Source of the DNA: Bacteroidales bacterium UBA5219
Lineage (GTDB): Bacteria; Bacteroidota; Bacteroidia; Bacteroidales; ML635J-15
Direction of reading: 5' to 3'
Length of the DNA stretch: 9,424 nt
Assembly: GCA_002412425.1 (NCBI GenBank)
Contig: DHVB01000060.1
Coordinates: 1-9,424 of the forward strand
The notes under the pieces are model-generated. The model was not told where the DNA came from. It did not search any database and saw nothing but the letters and a program-made list of their open reading frames with translations. A program made the position numbers and the translations under genes. This document shows, in pieces, positions 8,321 through 9,424 of this stretch (position 1 is the stretch's first letter; each line of letters starts with the position of its first letter).

Positions 8321-8824
8321 ATGGAAAGTAAATTTTTTAAATCAATTTTAGTATTTGGTATTTTTGCATTATAAGTTTTGCCCATTTCGGCACAGAATCT
8401 ATATGTGCGTAATGCCAATGAAACTCAAGAGATTTACCAACTTAGTAGTATTAGTAAACTAAGTTTTTCGGCTAGCGATCTTATTGTGCATAAAACCGAC
8501 AACAGCACTGTAACGCATGCTATTAGCGAAATAAGGTATATGAGTTTTAGTGATCATGTTGAAATTTTTATGCCACGCGAGCAAGAAGATATGTTAACAG
8601 TTTATCCAAATCCTGTAAGTAATTTGCTAAACATTAACTTGCCAAGCGATAAACTTGGTGGTGATTTGCTTGTGCTTAGTTTAGACGGTAAAACTCTAAT
8701 GAGCCACAAACTTGTTGATAGCCAAACAGCAATTGACTTAAATGCTTTGCCACAAGGTATTTATTTTTGTCGCTATATCTTTGGCACACATAGTGAAACA
8801 GTAAAAATAGTTAAGCAAAACTAA
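8321..8824 (+). pseudogene. Small T9SS type A sorting-domain protein, interrupted by an in-frame stop in the signal peptide
   Basis: From the ATG at 8321 the frame reads a signal peptide (MESKFFKSILVFGIFAL), meets TAA at 8372-8374, and continues in the same frame as VLPISAQN to a stop at 8822-8824. Read through, it gives a normal signal peptide with likely cleavage before QN and a mature protein of about 140 residues. Two ungapped 24-residue repeats follow (8399-8470 and 8480-8551), each with V at position 3, I at 18 and F at 23. The rest is a T9SS type A sorting domain (from about 8593), with VYPNPVSNLLNINL, ALPQGIYFCR and terminal KIVKQN. That domain directs proteins through the outer membrane, and the PorU-type sortase usually removes it. 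The uninterrupted part (8378-8824, from TTG) would lack a signal peptide and could not be exported. Likely a recent nonsense mutation or a sequencing error, because the remainder of the frame is intact. It heads an operon with the FISUMP gene. Confidence 0.8.
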
Positions 8825-8828
8825 AAAT

Positions 8829-8834
8829 AGGAGG
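8829..8834 (+). promoter_or_regulatory. Strong Shine-Dalgarno site for the FISUMP gene
   Basis: AGGAGG is a full consensus Shine-Dalgarno hexamer with an 8-base spacer to the ATG at 8843. The other forward genes here have A-rich leaders with no such site, as is typical for Bacteroidota. It fixes the start of the downstream gene and suggests independent initiation within the transcript. Confidence 0.6.
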
Positions 8835-8842
8835 AAATAAAA

Positions 8843-9424
8843 ATGAAAAAACTTATATTAATTAGCTTATTAGCATTTTTTGCTTTGTCGTTAAATACAG
8901 CTTTTGCACAAAACGATAGCATTTATGTAATGAAAAACGGTAGCATAATTTGGGAATACAAAATAGCAGACATTGACAGTATTATTTTTTATAAACCTGT
9001 AATTGAAGAAGAATTGATAACTGGAACTTTTATAGATTCACGCGATAAGACAGAATACTCATGGGTACAAATTGGCGAACAAATTTGGATGGCAGAGAAC
9101 TTAAAATATTTGCCAAGTGTAGTTAGTGCGGGAACTGGTTCTAATACTGAGGCTTATTATTATGTTTACGGTTATTATGGCACTAATGTTGACGAAGCCA
9201 AAGCAACAGAAATTTATGCTACTTATGGAGTATTGTATAATTGGACCTCAGCTATGGCTGGAGTAGCAAGTAGTAATTCTAATCCAAGTGGTGTGCAAGG
9301 TATATGTCCCGAAGGTTGGCACTTACCAAGTGATGCAGAATGGCAACAACTTGAGATGTATTTAGGAATGTCTCCAGAACAAGTAAATGAGACTGGTTGG
9401 CGAGGAACAGATGAAGGTGGTAAA
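8843..9424 (+). CDS. FISUMP (TIGR02145-type) domain exported protein, 3' end outside the window
   Basis: The frame is open from the ATG at 8843 to the window end (194 residues seen). It begins with a clear signal peptide (MKKLILISLLAFFALS, likely cleavage after AFA, residue 22). Residues 27-50 form a 24-residue motif (IYVMKNGS...IADIDSIIFY) that aligns without gaps to the two repeats of the preceding gene. From about residue 57 it follows the Fibrobacter succinogenes major paralogous domain: WVQIGEQIWMAENL (74-87), GVLYNWTSAM (129-138) and GICPEGWHLPSDAEWQQLE (153-171). These domains occur in surface or secreted proteins of Bacteroidota and Fibrobacterota. The fold is thought to be related to formylglycine-enzyme or C-type-lectin-like modules, and the molecular role is unknown. 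The 18-bp gap to the preceding gene indicates an operon. The C-terminal part, including any sorting domain, is not visible. Confidence 0.9.
   Translation, partial: MKKLILISLLAFFALSLNTAFAQNDSIYVMKNGSIIWEYKIADIDSIIFYKPVIEEELITGTFIDSRDKTEYSWVQIGEQIWMAENLKYLPSVVSAGTGSNTEAYYYVYGYYGTNVDEAKATEIYATYGVLYNWTSAMAGVASSNSNPSGVQGICPEGWHLPSDAEWQQLEMYLGMSPEQVNETGWRGTDEGGK

Noticed and set aside
11..8824. An alternative genetic code in which TGA or TAA is read as an amino acid, explaining both interruptions
   Set aside because: The two interruptions use different stop codons, TAA clearly ends the other complete genes at sensible places, and no other in-frame TGA occurs within the genes seen.

Overview
The window looks like a low-GC chromosome segment from a member of the Bacteroidota. 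Three independent signs agree. First, three forward transcription units are preceded by an exact match to the Bacteroidota -7 promoter element TAnnTTTG. Second, one gene ends in a type IX secretion (T9SS type A) C-terminal sorting domain. Third, the last gene carries a FISUMP (Fibrobacter succinogenes major paralogous) domain of the sort common in this phylum. I cannot name a genus.

Layout. The minus strand (11-2701) encodes an exported protein with about nine TPRs followed by a CHAT (caspase-like) domain. Its reading frame stops ten residues after the catalytic cysteine, right at the window edge. A 173-bp spacer, measured to the first base of the -7 box plus its leader, separates it from the divergent plus-strand genes. 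These are a 704-residue exported protein of unknown function (2899-5013), an RmuC-family protein 32 bp downstream (5046-6374), and a separately promoted RocB-like M20 metallohydrolase (6508-8166). A palindrome at 8183-8232 closes this block. The last unit is a two-gene exported module. A small T9SS-sorted protein (8321-8824) has its signal peptide interrupted by an in-frame TAA. It is followed 18 bp later by a FISUMP lipoprotein-like or surface protein (8843 to beyond the window end), which has an unusually strong AGGAGG ribosome binding site.

How the genes relate. RmuC and the M20 enzyme look like cytoplasmic housekeeping or accessory functions, with no visible functional tie to each other. 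The TPR-CHAT protein, the 704-residue protein, and the two tail genes are all predicted to leave the cytoplasm. The two tail genes share a 24-residue beta-type motif (two copies in the first, one in the second), so they probably belong to one family of cell-surface proteins. I see no RNA genes, CRISPR array, insertion sequence or complete defence system. The most noteworthy signals are two apparent gene interruptions (the truncated CHAT domain and the nonsense codon in the signal peptide) and the shared motif.
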